From Melampsora larici-populina 98AG31 (taxonomy: Eukaryota; Basidiomycota; Pucciniomycetes; Pucciniales; Melampsoraceae), in NCBI RefSeq assembly GCF_000204055.1, contig NW_006768769.1, positions 978,153 to 1,042,152 on the forward strand: DNA of 64,000 nucleotides. The letters are read 5' to 3'. The notes beneath the pieces are model-generated. The model saw only the letters and a program-made list of their open reading frames with translations, was not told the origin of the DNA and searched no databases. A program made the translations under genes and the position numbers. Positions 48,765 through 62,195 of the stretch are shown here, piece after piece. The first letter of the stretch is position 1; every line of letters begins with the position of its first letter.

Positions 48765-51195
48765 GGATTCGTTATAATTGAAGAACTTTGATGAGATCCT
48801 CGAAGACTCGATCACCTCTGTGACTATCTGGAAAGAACTGACGTATGTACATACGTACGGTGCTACATGTGCGCGGTATAGTGGTCAGTACCGGGTTTTG
48901 CAAGAGCATCAACCCCGGGTCAAAACAAATGCTTCGGCATGAACTTTGAAAAGCTTGGATGACCTATCCGGGGAGTCTAACCATTTTTTGAGGAACTTTG
49001 AGATAGAATCCAATATCTTAGTCTCAGTGACAGAAATTCTGCCAGATCCAAGGGTAATCCAGTGTAAATTTTATCAGTTTCTTACATCACACGTCTCGCG
49101 ACTTGCACTCAAATTCAAAAATTTCAAGGATCATAACTCATTGAGGTGATATCTGGTGACATTCATATTGGCGTGATGCAGAATTAGGATCGAGAAGAAG
49201 GGAACCCTGCATTTACATGAAGGAAATATTGTTGTTAAACAGAAGTGAACTTGATATGAGCGATGGTAAATGTAGATACTCCTATATCTTGTCTGCGGAT
49301 GCCTGAGTTGATGAAGTTGGAATGAGCTGCAATGAATGTGGCTATTCTCTCATGAGTGACTCGCTTTGCCGCGGAGCGCACGCACGAATGGAGGTTCTCT
49401 TGTATTACTAAAAAACTTGTTGAGGAGGATAGAAAACATCGAGGACCTATGACTTTAAAAATAAAGAAACCTCTAGGGGAGGCCAGAGGCCAATGCGCTC
49501 ACAAAGATAACATAATTAGACAAACAGATATCTATACGAGGTCTGAAAACAAGATACGAATGCACGAAATAACGGCAAGTTAATAAGTAAATAAGGTGAA
49601 AATTTGGGGGGACACGAGAAGAGAATCATGAAAAACATCTTTTTTTCTAGACTTGAAGTCGAACTCTTGTAGTACCTATAACTAGGCAAATAAACGAAAT
49701 TATGGTTGTGATGACAAGTATATTAGTGGTAGGGGGTTTGTACTTTAGTAGAGACAAAGGAAAGTAGTTATAATTGCGAGTTGGCTATAAGACTGAGGAG
49801 ATGCTGATATCAGCTAAAGAAGAGATTACAATCTCTAAGACCGAAGAGAGCAGTAGTTACCTGAGGAGATGCTGATATCAGCTAAAGAAGAGATTACAAT
49901 CTCTAAGACCGAAGAGAGCAGTAGTTACCTGCTCGAATTGAAGGTAAAAATCGGTGAAGAGAGAAATACAAAATGAGGACAACAGCACCAATTTATACCA
50001 AAGAAAACGGTCAACAAGGATTACATCATATCTTAATACACAGCAATGATATCATAGGATTAGTAAGATTATGATGAGATAGATATCAGACGAGAAAAGA
50101 ATAAGAGAAGGATTATGTCTAAGATGAGATAACCCAAATAATCATTACTTCAATTGTTATACAAAATTAATTAATTGAAAACGTCACGTAGTGTTATAGT
50201 ATGTGTGAAGGGCAAAAAGCACATGAGGATACTAAATTTTTTTGTGACTAAGAGTTATTAATGTTTTTCGGAACGGTAAGTTCGATATTTTTTCCTTTTT
50301 TGGGTGGGAAGAAACCTAGAAAACAAGTAGACTGAATAGTCCTATGAGCTCTGCGAGAAATCTAGAGCGGCTAGAACAGGCGAGATAGAGGTGAAACGGG
50401 GAATGAGGCGAAGATTCCAAAGACGCGGGAATGATGGAGATTCGGTGAAGCTAATTGCGAGATACCTTGACGCTGGCTGGCGAGGAATCCAACATTCTCT
50501 ATCCGAGTCTTTGGGGGAACATCGACAGGACCAAGCATTGACATCCCCAACTGCAAGCTATCACGGATACATTCGAAATGGTTTCGAGATCTGCAGTTCG
50601 TCGTTTTCATGTGTCATCCATCTTGCTGACTCCACTTCCTTAATCGAACATCAGCCACGATCATTGTGAGGAAGAGAATGAAGGAGTAGCTTGAGTAGCA
50701 GTCTCTTTGTTTATCATCAGGATCGGGCTCAAAAGGGCAAAACAATACCTGTACTCCCAAAGTTTGAACAGCCTCAGGCGCAAGACCGAGTGCCTCATTC
50801 TCACACACATGATGACCGATGTAGTGTAGAACGATATTTTTGATTGAAAAAGAGAAATTGATAGAAACTAAAGAGATATACAAACCTGGAAAACTTTCGA
50901 AAAAAAATAGTGAGAAAGGAAACAAGACAAAGCCACGAACACATGACATCAAACTTTTCAAGAATCACTAACAGATACAATCAACAAAAATAAAGGAGAA
51001 AAAGTAAATGAAATACAATGATACATATATATATATTTATAGATGCCACAAAGACATAGATGAAATTTCTCTAAATGAAACTAGAGCTATATGGTACTGC
51101 TTTAGATGAAAAGGGCATACGAATCGATCCACCACAAGAAACCCCCGATATCTACCCTTTTCCCGTTCACTCCAACTAATTCCTGATCCTCATTT
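48765..51195. other. Intergenic region between ARPC4 and the RRM gene
   Basis: The first few hundred bases are the likely ARPC4 promoter. A tandem repeat lies at 49793-49928. Minus-strand frames at 50371-50610 and 50614-50961 have no recognised motif and no convincing intron links, so I do not call them genes. Confidence 0.45.
49793..49928 (-). repeat. Tandem pair of 68 bp intron-like units
   Basis: Two perfect tandem copies, 49793-49860 and 49861-49928. On the minus strand each unit begins GTAACTACTG, holds AGCTGATATC, and ends CATCTCCTCAG, as a short fungal intron would. The sequence is unrelated to the 67 bp unit at 42751-43046. Confidence 0.85.
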
Positions 51196-53133
51196 TCAGT
51201 TTGGCATCCAAGAAAATTCAGGATAATTCTCCTCGTTGCCTCTGTAGCCTGAAGTGCGGATATACCCAGGAGCATTGATGGGCTGTAGTCGTGGGAAGAC
51301 CGTGTAGGGTGTGACGTAGCAAGATGCTACACCAGATGCCTGTGGTATATAGCCGACTTGTGCACCCCCTACTTCGAGAAATCCAGCGAGCCTTAGAGAT
51401 CGAGGAGCTGGAATATTTGTCGACATCGTAGCTAGCGGAAGAACAGTCGCAGGTGTAGGGCGTGGATGTCTGAGAGTGGTAGGCCTCGCTTGGGTGAAAC
51501 CGAAAGCCGAGCGGGTGACGGGAGGAGCAGGGACGTTTGTGTAGTGGTTATTGTACCGGTTTGACCGGCTGAGATACGTCCTCAGCTCGTCGATCAACGT
51601 TCGGGGCTGGTGAGGATGTCGGAAGGTGGATTCGGGGGTTGCACATGTAAGGTTATTGTTGCGCTGCCTGCTGCCGTGCACAACAGCCAGCGTCGGCATC
51701 TTGTCGGCCGACACCGATTTGCTAGAAAGATTCGAGTAATCGTAAGGAATGATTTGCCAACGCAGAAGGAGATATAAGATAGGCTTACTAGATCACGATT
51801 TGGTGCCTGTCGCAGGCACCTACCTGTCTGTACCCGGTGATTTGCTCGGATCGTAATCGATCCAAGACTTTGTGAGGGTGGCGTCGGATGGTCCGGTTCC
51901 TGTGGGGTGGATGCGAATGGATCATCCTACGGAAACGGCGACAGATGATGAGGTCAACATGATCACACGAAAAAGACTGGAAACAAGATAACGATAATCG
52001 AAGAACTTGACTCACTCGGTGGGTGCTGAAGAATTCGCAGCCCGGAACTTGAGAGCGGATCCTTCGATCAGCCAGATCTTCTTGTCCAGCAAGCCGAGCA
52101 AAGCCTCGGCGTCTTCTCGTCGAATCACACTAATAGTAGATGAAATGGTGTTACCAGGATCAGTCTTAAATCGAAAAAAATTCAACTTCAAATTCACGAC
52201 TCACTTGATGAAACCCGTTCCCCCACTCGCGTTTGCATCGCCACCCATTCCGCTGTCCGTAATCACATGCACCTGAGGAAAAGTCACATACATAAGCCCA
52301 CTATATGCATACAAAGAGAATAAAAGGCAAATTTACTGATGCAATTGCGATCCCTTCGAACAGATCCCACAGATCACTCTTCCCCCAATGAGCAGGGAAG
52401 TTGGCCACGAAGACGTTGATCGACTTAGGTCGCGAGGAAGGGTCTTGTGAAGGGATGATAGACTCATCTACCAATTTGTCAGCCATCCTTTTTTGAGCTT
52501 CATCGGCGGCTTCCTCCTGAGCTATCTGCTGAGCCTTCCATGCTGAGGCGGCTTGGGAACCAAAACCAGGGCCCCTCCGGTTGGTGGTAAAGGGGGGCGA
52601 ACCGACTGAGCCGGAGAGGCTCTTGTCCGTGGATGAGCACGATCCACTCGCATTCCGCGTAGCGCTCAGTAGCTAACATCACCGAAACGGGTGTGTTGGC
52701 ATCAGTCATTTGCGCGTGAAGAAGACCTAGTTCAGACTTACTCCCGAGCCGATATAGGACACAGCTGGATGATCGGATCCTGTCATCTGGACAGGTCGGC
52801 AGGTAGTGATCTGAGAGTTTGTCAGTCCATTATCAATGTCATAGATGAAAATCGCAAGCTCACCTCCTGGATCTGGGCGTCAACGGTTTGTTGACATAGA
52901 GTAAATTGGGTTCCATCGCGTGAGAAAAGAAGGGGATCAAAAGAATCGTGTGGAGAGGATGGATATGGAAGAGGAAGAGATGGATCCCAGTCTGAGCTGT
53001 ACTTCGGCTCATTGGCGTGCGAAACATGAATGCGTTGGAGTTGGGTTAATACCCCACAGTCGATCGTAGGTCTAGATTCGTTTTGCAAGTCATCTGAAAA
53101 TTGAACTAGGTGTTGGAGAATCTTTTCGAACAT
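51196..53133 (-). CDS. RNA-recognition-motif (RRM) protein
   Basis: Seven minus-strand exons are proposed: 52864-53133, 52742-52810, 52337-52672, 52205-52272, 52016-52129, 51834-51926 and 51196-51721. They join in phase to 491 residues from an ATG at 53133. An RRM fold covers about residues 185-265: SINVFVANFPAHWGKSDLWD is the first strand and helix, then VHVITDSG, GGTGFI.., and EDAEALLGLLDKK and LIEGSALKF as the last helix and strand. The RRM implies RNA binding; the partner is unknown. The N-terminal 90 residues and the Pro/Thr/Arg-rich C-terminus match no family I know. The 51834/51721 junction uses a weak GTACAG donor. If a GTAGGT donor a few bases further on is used, the protein ends about 25 residues later in another frame. 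Confidence 0.7.
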
Positions 53134-55776
53134 GATGAAGAGGGGCGATGATAAGGGTGATTTCTTTGTTAACAATTTCTATCAAACGACGTAGAAGACG
53201 AGGAAGAAAGAGGCAGGGAAGAAATTCAGTGATCGAGGTTTCTGCAAAGATTGCTATAAGAGATGGTAAGTTTGATAAGGTGAGAGCGAGCGAGGAAAAA
53301 AGACGAGTGTAAGGTATTAGGGAAAGGTAATAGATGAGGAATACTAGGCGTAGTAGACTAATAGTTTTAAAAGGGAAGATGAGAAATGAATATTATGAAA
53401 AGCTGAGGTGTTGAGGAGATGGGACGAGGATAGCTCTAGACTTCGCGAATTTATAGTGATTTTGGCCAGCTAGAAAACGCGTTCTTGCACAAGTGTTGAG
53501 GCCTTCACGCCAGTCAGATGATTCACCTAAGCCCAACCACATATGGGCCCCTCTCGCGCTGCTATATGACGACTTAAGTTTCCGGGTGGATCAAATAAGG
53601 GAATGACCAGCAACGGGAGAAGGGCAGTGAAAATTGTTTGTGAGTAGGCTTGAATCAGCTGAAGTTCTTTTTGTACGACCAGTATCGGTATGGGAACGGA
53701 TGGTAATTCTTTTCTTATTTTCGGTGCGGCACGGTGAGCCAATACGTGGCAGGCTCATCAAGGGATACCACTCTTATAGATCCCCCATCAGCTATATATA
53801 TGAGAATATCCAGAGGGTGACCTACCCAAAATTGCGTCTAACTAAGGTCTCCTCAAGATGATGAGATGTCGATGTTCAATTGCGGAGCGGGGCGAGGGTC
53901 CACGCCATCATGACACCGATCAGGACCTACTTCACCGGGTGAGCCAGACTAGAACTGCTAGGTATTATTGGCTTATGCGCCAGATCAAAATCTCGAAGCG
54001 TGATATGGGATACATAGTAAAACCCCACAATAAATATCGAAGGACCCCACCTTTAAAAAAGCGGAAAGAAACAACACGCACGCCTGCTGCTTGTGCGGGT
54101 ATTACCACTGGGCTCTACAATGTCGACCGACGCGGATCTCAGGAGGACGGACCGCTCATGACCTCCCACCAATGGAACATTTTGAATAGTCAGCGATACA
54201 GTAGGTATTGCGCCACGGAGGGTTCAATACACAGCCCCGTAAGTGTATGGCCATCGTAGAATGAGTCTGCCTCATACCGAAGGCCAAGCATGCCGTATTC
54301 GGGAAATCGCGGTGCAGTAACCGGAGGTAGTGTCTGTAAGCGCAACAAGGTCCCAGAGAGAAGATTAGTTATAGGTGACAAAGACATAAGGGGAGACTTG
54401 AGATCCGTTGGAAATGAAGACTGGGTACTCCAAGACTATACATTAGAGGAGACTCAAGAGCTCAGAAAGAGCTGACGTTGCTACGGGAAACGTGGGATAG
54501 GCGAACTCACGACAGCCCTCTATGACCAATGTCAGTCGATGGAATGTAGTCTCTTTAGCCGGCTGTGCTTCTTGAAGTGTCAACGTCAAGAGATTTGCCG
54601 TTGGACAGCTCTAAATGTGCAAGGCGATAGTAAAGTTTTGTGGTGATATATGGGACACGATGCTTAGGAAAGAGCAGCTACAATTTTAAGAGGAGGACTG
54701 GAGAGAGACGCGGATCATTCGAATTATTCGTCAGTAGGATGGCTTCTTTTTGTATCCCTTGGGAGAAGCCAGCTACTTCGCTCTCTCCTGAATTGCCTCA
54801 GATACGGGGCCGACTTTTGATCACACGCATCATCCTCCACCGCCGTCTTCCGTTCACGTTCGCACAGATATGCATACCCCAGAGCTAAGCAAGCCTGACC
54901 AGCCTGACCGAATCGTCTGATTTGTTGCGATGGCTCCTGTGTAGGTTTCTGAGTGCCCCTATGATCTTGAAAGAACTCGAAGGTCGAAGAATCAGTTCGA
55001 TCTAGCGGTTAATCTGATAACTATCGTCAGTACTAGTTTGTTGATACGTACTATGTATACCACGTTGAGATAGGACGCAAAGATGATAATAACATTGGCT
55101 TGGTTGAAGTTGACTGGCGATGAACACCTGATGACTCAGAAGCGGATCCACGACCAGGTTTAGGAGCTTTAACCGGTCGCCGGTGCCATACCTGAGTGAT
55201 CGAATTCTCGAATTCGGCATGAACCCAAGGATCTTCATGACCCTATCGTAAGCAAAGCGTGACGCTTCCGGGAGAAATCTTTTCACTTATCGAGAGACCT
55301 TTGCTCTAAACACTGGTATCACAGTCGCGCTCCTTTTCAAGACCGATCAAGCGTGATGAAGAGATAAATGTCGAATCAGACGATCAGAAGTGTAATCAGG
55401 TGTGATCGCAGTGCAATGTTTTCCAGTAACTCCTTCGAGTTCAACAACGGACTTTTACTTCCGCTACATATCAGAACATGACCCCTGTAGAATCTCGAAT
55501 GGAGATATCTCTGCTCTCCTGGCAACGCGCTGCCCTAGCTGGCCCCTGGCCAGGAGGATAGCTGGATGTTCGTGAAAGACTTTTCAGCCATCGAAAGAAA
55601 CGTTGAGATTTTGCGCCAGATGGAGTCAAAGGTATACTGAAAAAATGGGAGCTCCGGTCACATATATACTTCAATCAAATCGTTGGAGATCATGTCTTTC
55701 GTCCACAAGTATCTCAATCTCACAACACAGTGTTGCAAACATTAACTTTGACTCATCAGTTAATTTTTTTCTCAAG
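53134..55776. other. Intergenic region, no gene recognised
   Basis: The region separates the minus-strand RRM gene from the plus-strand acyltransferase gene, so it contains two divergent promoters. Open frames such as 53858-54259 are Arg/Thr-rich without a recognisable domain. A pair of GAATTC sites flanks TCGAATTC near 55201-55216. No RNA gene was found. Confidence 0.45.
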
Positions 55777-57621
55777 ATGGAACCTGTTACTAAGATTATC
55801 ATGCATCAAAAGCTCTTTGGTCATGCCTTCTTCATCCCATTGATGATCCAAGCCGCTATATTTCACCCATACTATCAAAACAAGCCTGGTTTCTTGCTAG
55901 CTCGAAGGGCTTTGACTCCGCTGATAATATTGGTGATCTTGGATAGTGTCAAATATCGAATATGGGAACCTCTCGGAGAATGCATGATGGCCAATTTCCC
56001 ATTTGTATCTCTCGTTACCTTTCACGGGATCTGCCTCGCGATACAACTTGGTCTCTATGATGGTCCAATTTTTAAATCAGTCAAAAGTAACAAGTGCGGG
56101 GAAAAGAATGCCGAGAAAATCGAAACGGAAACCGAAGAATCCACGAGTCATAAGTCTTTGCAAGAAAATCCTACCTCTTCCGCACCCGAAACACCAAACC
56201 CAGACGCGAAAACCCATAACACGAGCGAAAATCCAAGTTCGCCTCCTTCTTTTGGTGAATTAGTGCGCTTTGTACTCTTGGTATTGCTCAGGCAAGTTCC
56301 CTTCTCAATATCCTTCAGTTCATCCCACCAGAAACGTGTAATTTCCATCTACAATCTAACTTTACCTGTATCAAAATAATTAATCATTGATTCGTGAATA
56401 AACAGTCCTCGATCACTGGACTTTGCTTGGGCGCCACCCAAATCTGTTCTGAAGCGTCCAGATCCTATGCCGGTCAAGGACTTTTTGATTGGAAACCTCT
56501 TACGTCTTATAAAGATGCACATACACGGCACAATATTTTGGACGATTGCCGTGCACGCATTCCACCATCAAGACGGAATCTACGGAATTTTGACTCAAAG
56601 TATAGGTCTTCCTCAATCGAAAGCACTTGAGTTTATCTCAGGATACGGCCTATCTTTTTGCTTGGGAGCCTCGATGTGGTCGGGATTAGAGATTGCTTCA
56701 TGTGCAGTGAACATCGTTGAGGCTGTCTTTTGGCCAATTGCGCGAAAGGTTTTACCTAGCGATTGGGCACCTCAAGATGAATTTGATACGACTCGCTACC
56801 CTGAGCTTTTCTCCACTCCATGGGCTCGTGAGAGTATGTCTGACTTTTGGGGAAGAGGTCAGGACGAATTTCAATTCCTCGTGTGCTTTTGCGTCAACAC
56901 GAACCTTGTTTGTTCACGGCATCAATTTTCGCTCTTTTGCTGATTGCTTCATCCCTTGCACATAGGTTGGCATGCACTGTTCAGAAGAGACTTGATTTTC
57001 TGCGCTGCCATGCCATTGGGGAAGCTATTCGGGCGCTTTGGAAAAGTAGCCGGCCAAATCGGGGGCTTGATAGGTGCGATGGGCTTGAGTGCGTTTATGC
57101 ACGAGTATGGTGAGCTTTCTTGATAACTCTCAGAGTACTGTTCGGGGTGTCTTATCTTTCACTCGAAATTTCCAAACCTTGCTGACATCAATTGCGGTTC
57201 TGGCTTTTAGCAATTGCTTCCATCAGTCGAGCACGCTGGGACTATGAGATCGCAGCATTTTTTATGCATTGTGCCTTTGTGATGTTATTCGAGACGATGC
57301 TTGAGAGATTTACCAAGTTCAAGATTAGCGGAATCTTCGGCCACGTCTGGACATATGGATGGTTGATGTACCTCGGAAAACCTGGCATGGACCTTTGGTG
57401 AGTTTTTGCGAAGATCATTACCTATTCTTGAGAACCCGTTCAACCTTGGTTTCACTCATATGATCAACTACTTTTCCCGTTCTGATATCTGAACCATCAG
57501 GATGGTGCGTGGGCTGGGCGAAGGAATGACCCCTGTATCTCAATGGACATGGAAACGATTTGTCTTTCCAGCAGGAACACTCATGCCCAATGAGTGGCTT
57601 GATGTATTCATCCCATTCTGA
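55777..57621 (+). CDS. Wax-synthase-like membrane-bound O-acyltransferase
   Basis: Five exons join in phase: 55777-56291, 56406-56857, 56966-57109, 57211-57397 and 57501-57621, giving 472 residues. Several membrane segments are evident (FFIPLMIQAAIF, ALTPLIILVILD, FWTIAVHAFH, GLIGAMGLSAFM). The wax-synthase domain signature is clear: STPWARESMSDFWGRGWHAL followed by FMHEY, whose histidine is the expected catalytic residue. The family transfers acyl groups to alcohols at the endoplasmic reticulum; in fungi the acceptors are mostly unknown and include small metabolites, so wax synthesis is not implied. The first intron uses a GC donor (CAG/GCAAGT at 56292), confirmed by the phase of exon 2. A Thr/Glu/Ser-rich loop of about 60 residues follows the third segment. 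Confidence 0.85.
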
Positions 57622-58611
57622 GCACTATTTTATCTGGGAACCGCGTGCTTTACTTCGCTTCTGAGATTTGACCTCAACATAATTTAGATATTTTGCCCGG
57701 GAATTGAACATAATTGGAATTTGTAACCATCAAGAATAAGTTGTGCTCTATAATCCAAACTCCAATAATTTGTGTATTCATCAATCAAATTCAATCCATG
57801 AGTTTGCCCAATACACGTACTTGGGGATCAGACTGACATTGCGCGATGTGTGGTATCAGCATGGCCAATTGCAAGTGCGAGGGGCTGCATAGCATCTAAG
57901 TGGCTGAGGGTGAAGAAGCAAGGTAAAGAAGAGGTGAAATGCAGCTTCATATGGCTGTTTTCCTCATCATGATCAGTCCATATTGTGATGCATATATGTA
58001 CAGCAAGGGTCATACTTTGGTGCACCAGTGCTCTGGTGAACTGACATGTGATTTGATTATCTCATAGTATCACCCCTGTTTTGGTTCTACTCTTTCTTAT
58101 ATGACATAGATTTACCAATCATATGTCATACCTGGTTTTGAGTGTAATTGAAGTGGATTTTATCTATCAATGTCACATGTATCATTTTGTTCATGTGCCA
58201 TTTTGTTGAAGTTGTTTCATCGTATTTGTGAACACAAATCATTGCCATACACCTGCACCTGGAGCCAGTGGCAAGACTAAGGAAAGTGGAAGGATGTTGG
58301 ATTTTGGTCTTGATGGATAACATCACTGTGTAGGTGGTACTGCAAAACTTGGAGTCAAAACACGTGCCAGTGAACAATGAGTGGCACAGGATCCAACACC
58401 AATATTTGACAGAACTAGATTAAAACCTAGAAGAGAAAAAAGTGATGTCAAAAAACACCAATGCTGAAACCAAATCTAGAGGCACAGACACTACATGAGT
58501 CAAAATCAACAGAGTCAGATTTGAATTACCAATTGACTTGGAGGAATTCTTAGGAGAGAGCAAAGATGGAGGAAAGAAGGCAAGATAAGAAGAGCAGAGG
58601 CAAGTAGGTTA

Positions 58612-58978
58612 GGGCCCGTTTGGCTGGAACCCAAAACGGTTTTTGGTCAAAAACAACGCCAAAGCCAAAAAGTGTTTTTGGATCAAAAGAGTTTTTGATT
58701 TTCATCAAAAATAGCGGCATTCAGCAACTTCATTTGATCAAACACAAATCGTTTTTGATCAAAAACTCTTCAATTTTGAAAAACCGCCTTGAGGCTGTTT
58801 TTGAGAGCAAAAAGAGTTTTTGCCCTTATTTACCCCTCTATTTCAATTTTTCAATGAGCTCTTTGGTTGATTGTTCATATAGCCAAATTTCAAGTATTCA
58901 TTCCGCCCCATGAAAAAGGGGCAGATTGAAAAAGTGCTTTTGTGTAACACTTTTTGGCTAAACCAGCTCAACAGGCCC
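58612..58978. mobile_element. 367 bp MITE-like element
   Basis: The ends GGGCCCGTTTGGCTGG and CCAGCTCAACAGGCCC are imperfect inverted repeats, followed by AAAAGTGTTTTTGG/AAAAAGTG-type words on both sides. The GGGCCYGTT end class is widespread in MITEs. No clear target duplication. Confidence 0.6.
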
Positions 58979-61200
58979 ATAGTTTTGCAGAGGTCAAAGA
59001 TTAAGTTAAAGATAAGAAGAAATTACAAATCATAACACACATGATTAGAGGGACATAGGAATAATCTACTCTTCAGGGCTACTATAGTGTGGCTACATTG
59101 ATAGCAGAGGATGTATAAACAGGGGGAAATAGAAGCTCACATAGAGGGGAACATAGGAATGTGTCCTGATATTGCCAAAAATATTTCAATTTTCTTCAAA
59201 TTCTTACAATTTACAATTTTTGCTGTGCTGAGGTGCTCAGGCTGTAATACTTATGTTTTGCATGAATTTGCCAAAGCACGCTCATCCCCATCTTGAATGA
59301 GCATCCCTTTAGGACAAATGGGTACTCAGGACTTGGCTGCCACACTACTGTAATCAAATTTGGTCACTGGACTGTGCAAGCTGAGAATTGCAGGGCCTGA
59401 GATGACCTGATCAGACGGGTGAGCCCTACCTCAGGCTTCTTGGACACGGGTACCAAGCCTGAGGAAAGCCTAACTCATCTTCTCAGGCCATTTTGAATAT
59501 TTAATCAGATGATGAGCTGGGAGAAAACAGGAGAGAAATGGAGAGAAATTTGGAAACAAACAGGAAGAAATCTTGGAGAAACCTTCAAACTTTCTATGCT
59601 CACCTCCATGTGATCTTATATTTTTCCCCCTGTGATATGCCTTCTTAGTCTGGGAAGTTGCATCAACCTCAAAGAAATACTCATCATCTAAGTGGATTGT
59701 TTGATGGAAACCATTAGAGAGTTACTTGGCCTGCCTTCAACCTTGGCCAATTGCAACCCACTTACAGTCACCAGACCTAGATCCAAAGATGATAAAAGGA
59801 GTGCTCCAAGCTATAGTAAGAGAAGAAGAGCAAGTTCTACCAATAGAGGCTAATCAGGAATCATTAACGTCTGGAAAGATACTAGTCATGATTACAAGCC
59901 TCTTACACCTGACATTTGATTTTTTTGGGACAGGCAAGCTTGACAGACTCATCTTAACAACAGCACTGGTTGAATTCTGGGGCATGGTGGACCTAGCAGA
60001 ACTCACAAGATGGTCCAAAGAAAAATAAATGAGCTTGGTAAAAGACCTGAGGTTTGAGGGCCAAGGTGTGGTAAAGTTAACAATCATATCTCTGTTGAGG
60101 TTAGAAACAGCAAGACCAGGCCAAACCCAAGAGATAAGATGAGAGTTCAGGTTCTTGGAAGAGGAAGAGAACAGGATGAAACTGACTCAAAATTCATTCT
60201 GAAGATTGGAGACCAAGAGATTGGTGATGAACTAAGTAGCAACCCTTGAAAGAGTATTGGACATGTTACTGGAAAAGAGAGACTCAGACGTGTTGTTCCG
60301 GGTTTGGGAAGGTAGAGATTGACAGCTGTTGTGGAAATGAATGTTTATGATGGAATTGGTTCAATTATTGGGAGAAAGTGAAGCTCAGAAGTTGTTTGGA
60401 CACCCATTCCAAGTTGCTGGTGTGTGATTGAGATGTAATTTGGGCCGGAGGAAAGAGAAGATAATGAAGATAGGCCCAGGGATGCAGGTGTAAGCAAATC
60501 ATGCTCACAATCTGGGTGCGGGGTCCAAGTTCCAGGAACTCATTTTGAGTACCGTCCAATCCTGTGACAGTTAGAGTACAATACTCTAGCTGTCAATTAT
60601 GTTAGGGTTGCCTTGAGGACGGGACTCACTATGGCCCCATCTGTGAGTCCTAGGGGAATGGCACAACTCACCAAGGTGCCAGACTCACATGGATTTCTGC
60701 TCAGAGTGAGTAGAATCACATGTCATCAGTGCGCGAGTACTCTCACTTTGGGGGCAATTTTGGTGCCCATGAAGGTACAGTTCATTTCTTTCTTGATTTT
60801 ACTCAATCTCTTTTAACCAAAAACATGTGGTTATTGTTTGTAGGACACATTAAAAATAGGTAATAATTTCAATTTTTCTCAACCAACCATGGGAAATGAT
60901 TTCACCAAATCGTTGGTAACTTTGGGGTTGATAAGTGGATTAGATCACTTCAAGAAGATAGAGATTGGAACTTGAGGCTGAAGTTCTGAACGAGACTTGA
61001 GGAAAGGGTGGAGAGACATTAAGAAAAAGAGGCATTCAATTGACAGTGGGAAGCTTGATTGAGAGGATGATATTGGATATTGATGTTCATATGGCTTGGA
61101 TGAGTTTGCTCATCCAAACAACGAGCGCGAGGGTTAGAATAAAGTATGAGTAGGAGGCGGGAAGGTGGAGGTGGAATTGAGCACCAGGGCTTTGTCTGAC

Positions 61201-61242
61201 ACATACATGTGAGTACAGCATGTGTAGTACTCACATGTATGT
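61201..61242. repeat. Perfect 16 bp stem hairpin
   Basis: ACATACATGTGAGTAC (61201-61216) and its exact complement (61227-61242) are separated by a 10 base loop. No coding sequence or obvious terminator context surrounds it. Confidence 0.85.
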
Positions 61243-62165
61243 CCTGATTGAGAGTATGTACTCTGCCATGGGGCTAAAAATATTACAGAGTGAGTGTGAG
61301 CTTGGTATGCTCATGCTCACACCTGCATCCCTGGATAGGCCAGTGGGAGTCAAAATTTCAGAAAGGGCATAATCCGTCTCAGTGGCATATTGCCTTTCTT
61401 ACAATAAACCCATTACATATCAAAAACCTACATGTAATTTATCAATTGCATGTATTAATGATAAAAAGAAAACATGTAATACTTAATTACATTAAAATAA
61501 ACACATGTAATCATCAATTACACATATAGTGCAATTATCTATTCCTATTCTATTTCATATTCAGTTATTCTTTTCTACTTTGTCTATTCTCCATTTCTCT
61601 CTTTCTGTATGGTATTCAATGAAGATACCCATCATTCAACAAATATATTACACCTGGATCAAATTAGAGGATGATCCTACATGATTTGTTTGATGTCAAT
61701 CTTTCTCATAATCACATGTAGCCTTAGTTCAAGCAACTGAGGCTGTTCATCTAAAACAGATCTCCTTGCCATGTTATGGCCGCCAAAGAAGGATGTCTAG
61801 GGTTCACATGCTAAAAGGATAGGCTATCATTGAGTAATTCACAAGGGTGATTCAGGATTATATGGTTACACATGCTAAATCAGCAATTACATATGTGCAT
61901 CTATTTGGGATCACAAGCTAGTTTTTCACATAATCTGCTCGTTGTAACATCCTAATGTAGTTTTTTCGCACTGGCTGTGCACTTTATTCTGTCCTACATA
62001 TGTAAAACATATCTAATCAACCTGTAACAGTTATATATCTACTATTACATGGTTGTTTCCTTGCTCAATAAGCTTCCTTATTGACACAAATCTTGTCAAC
62101 CTAGAGAGTAAAATCATGTACTCCTTAGGAAGACTAGATACCAACCACCCTTAAAAAATAATAAA

Positions 62166-62195
62166 TTCTCGTAGCTTACACATAAGCTACGAGAA
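62166..62195. repeat. Perfect 13 bp stem hairpin
   Basis: TTCTCGTAGCTTA and its exact complement are separated by CACA. It lies in AT-rich DNA with no gene nearby; it may be an end or a relic of an inverted-repeat element. Confidence 0.85.

Noticed and set aside
59726..60087. Overlapping frames as a third copy of B1/B2
   Set aside because: Translations on both strands show no consistent match to either protein.
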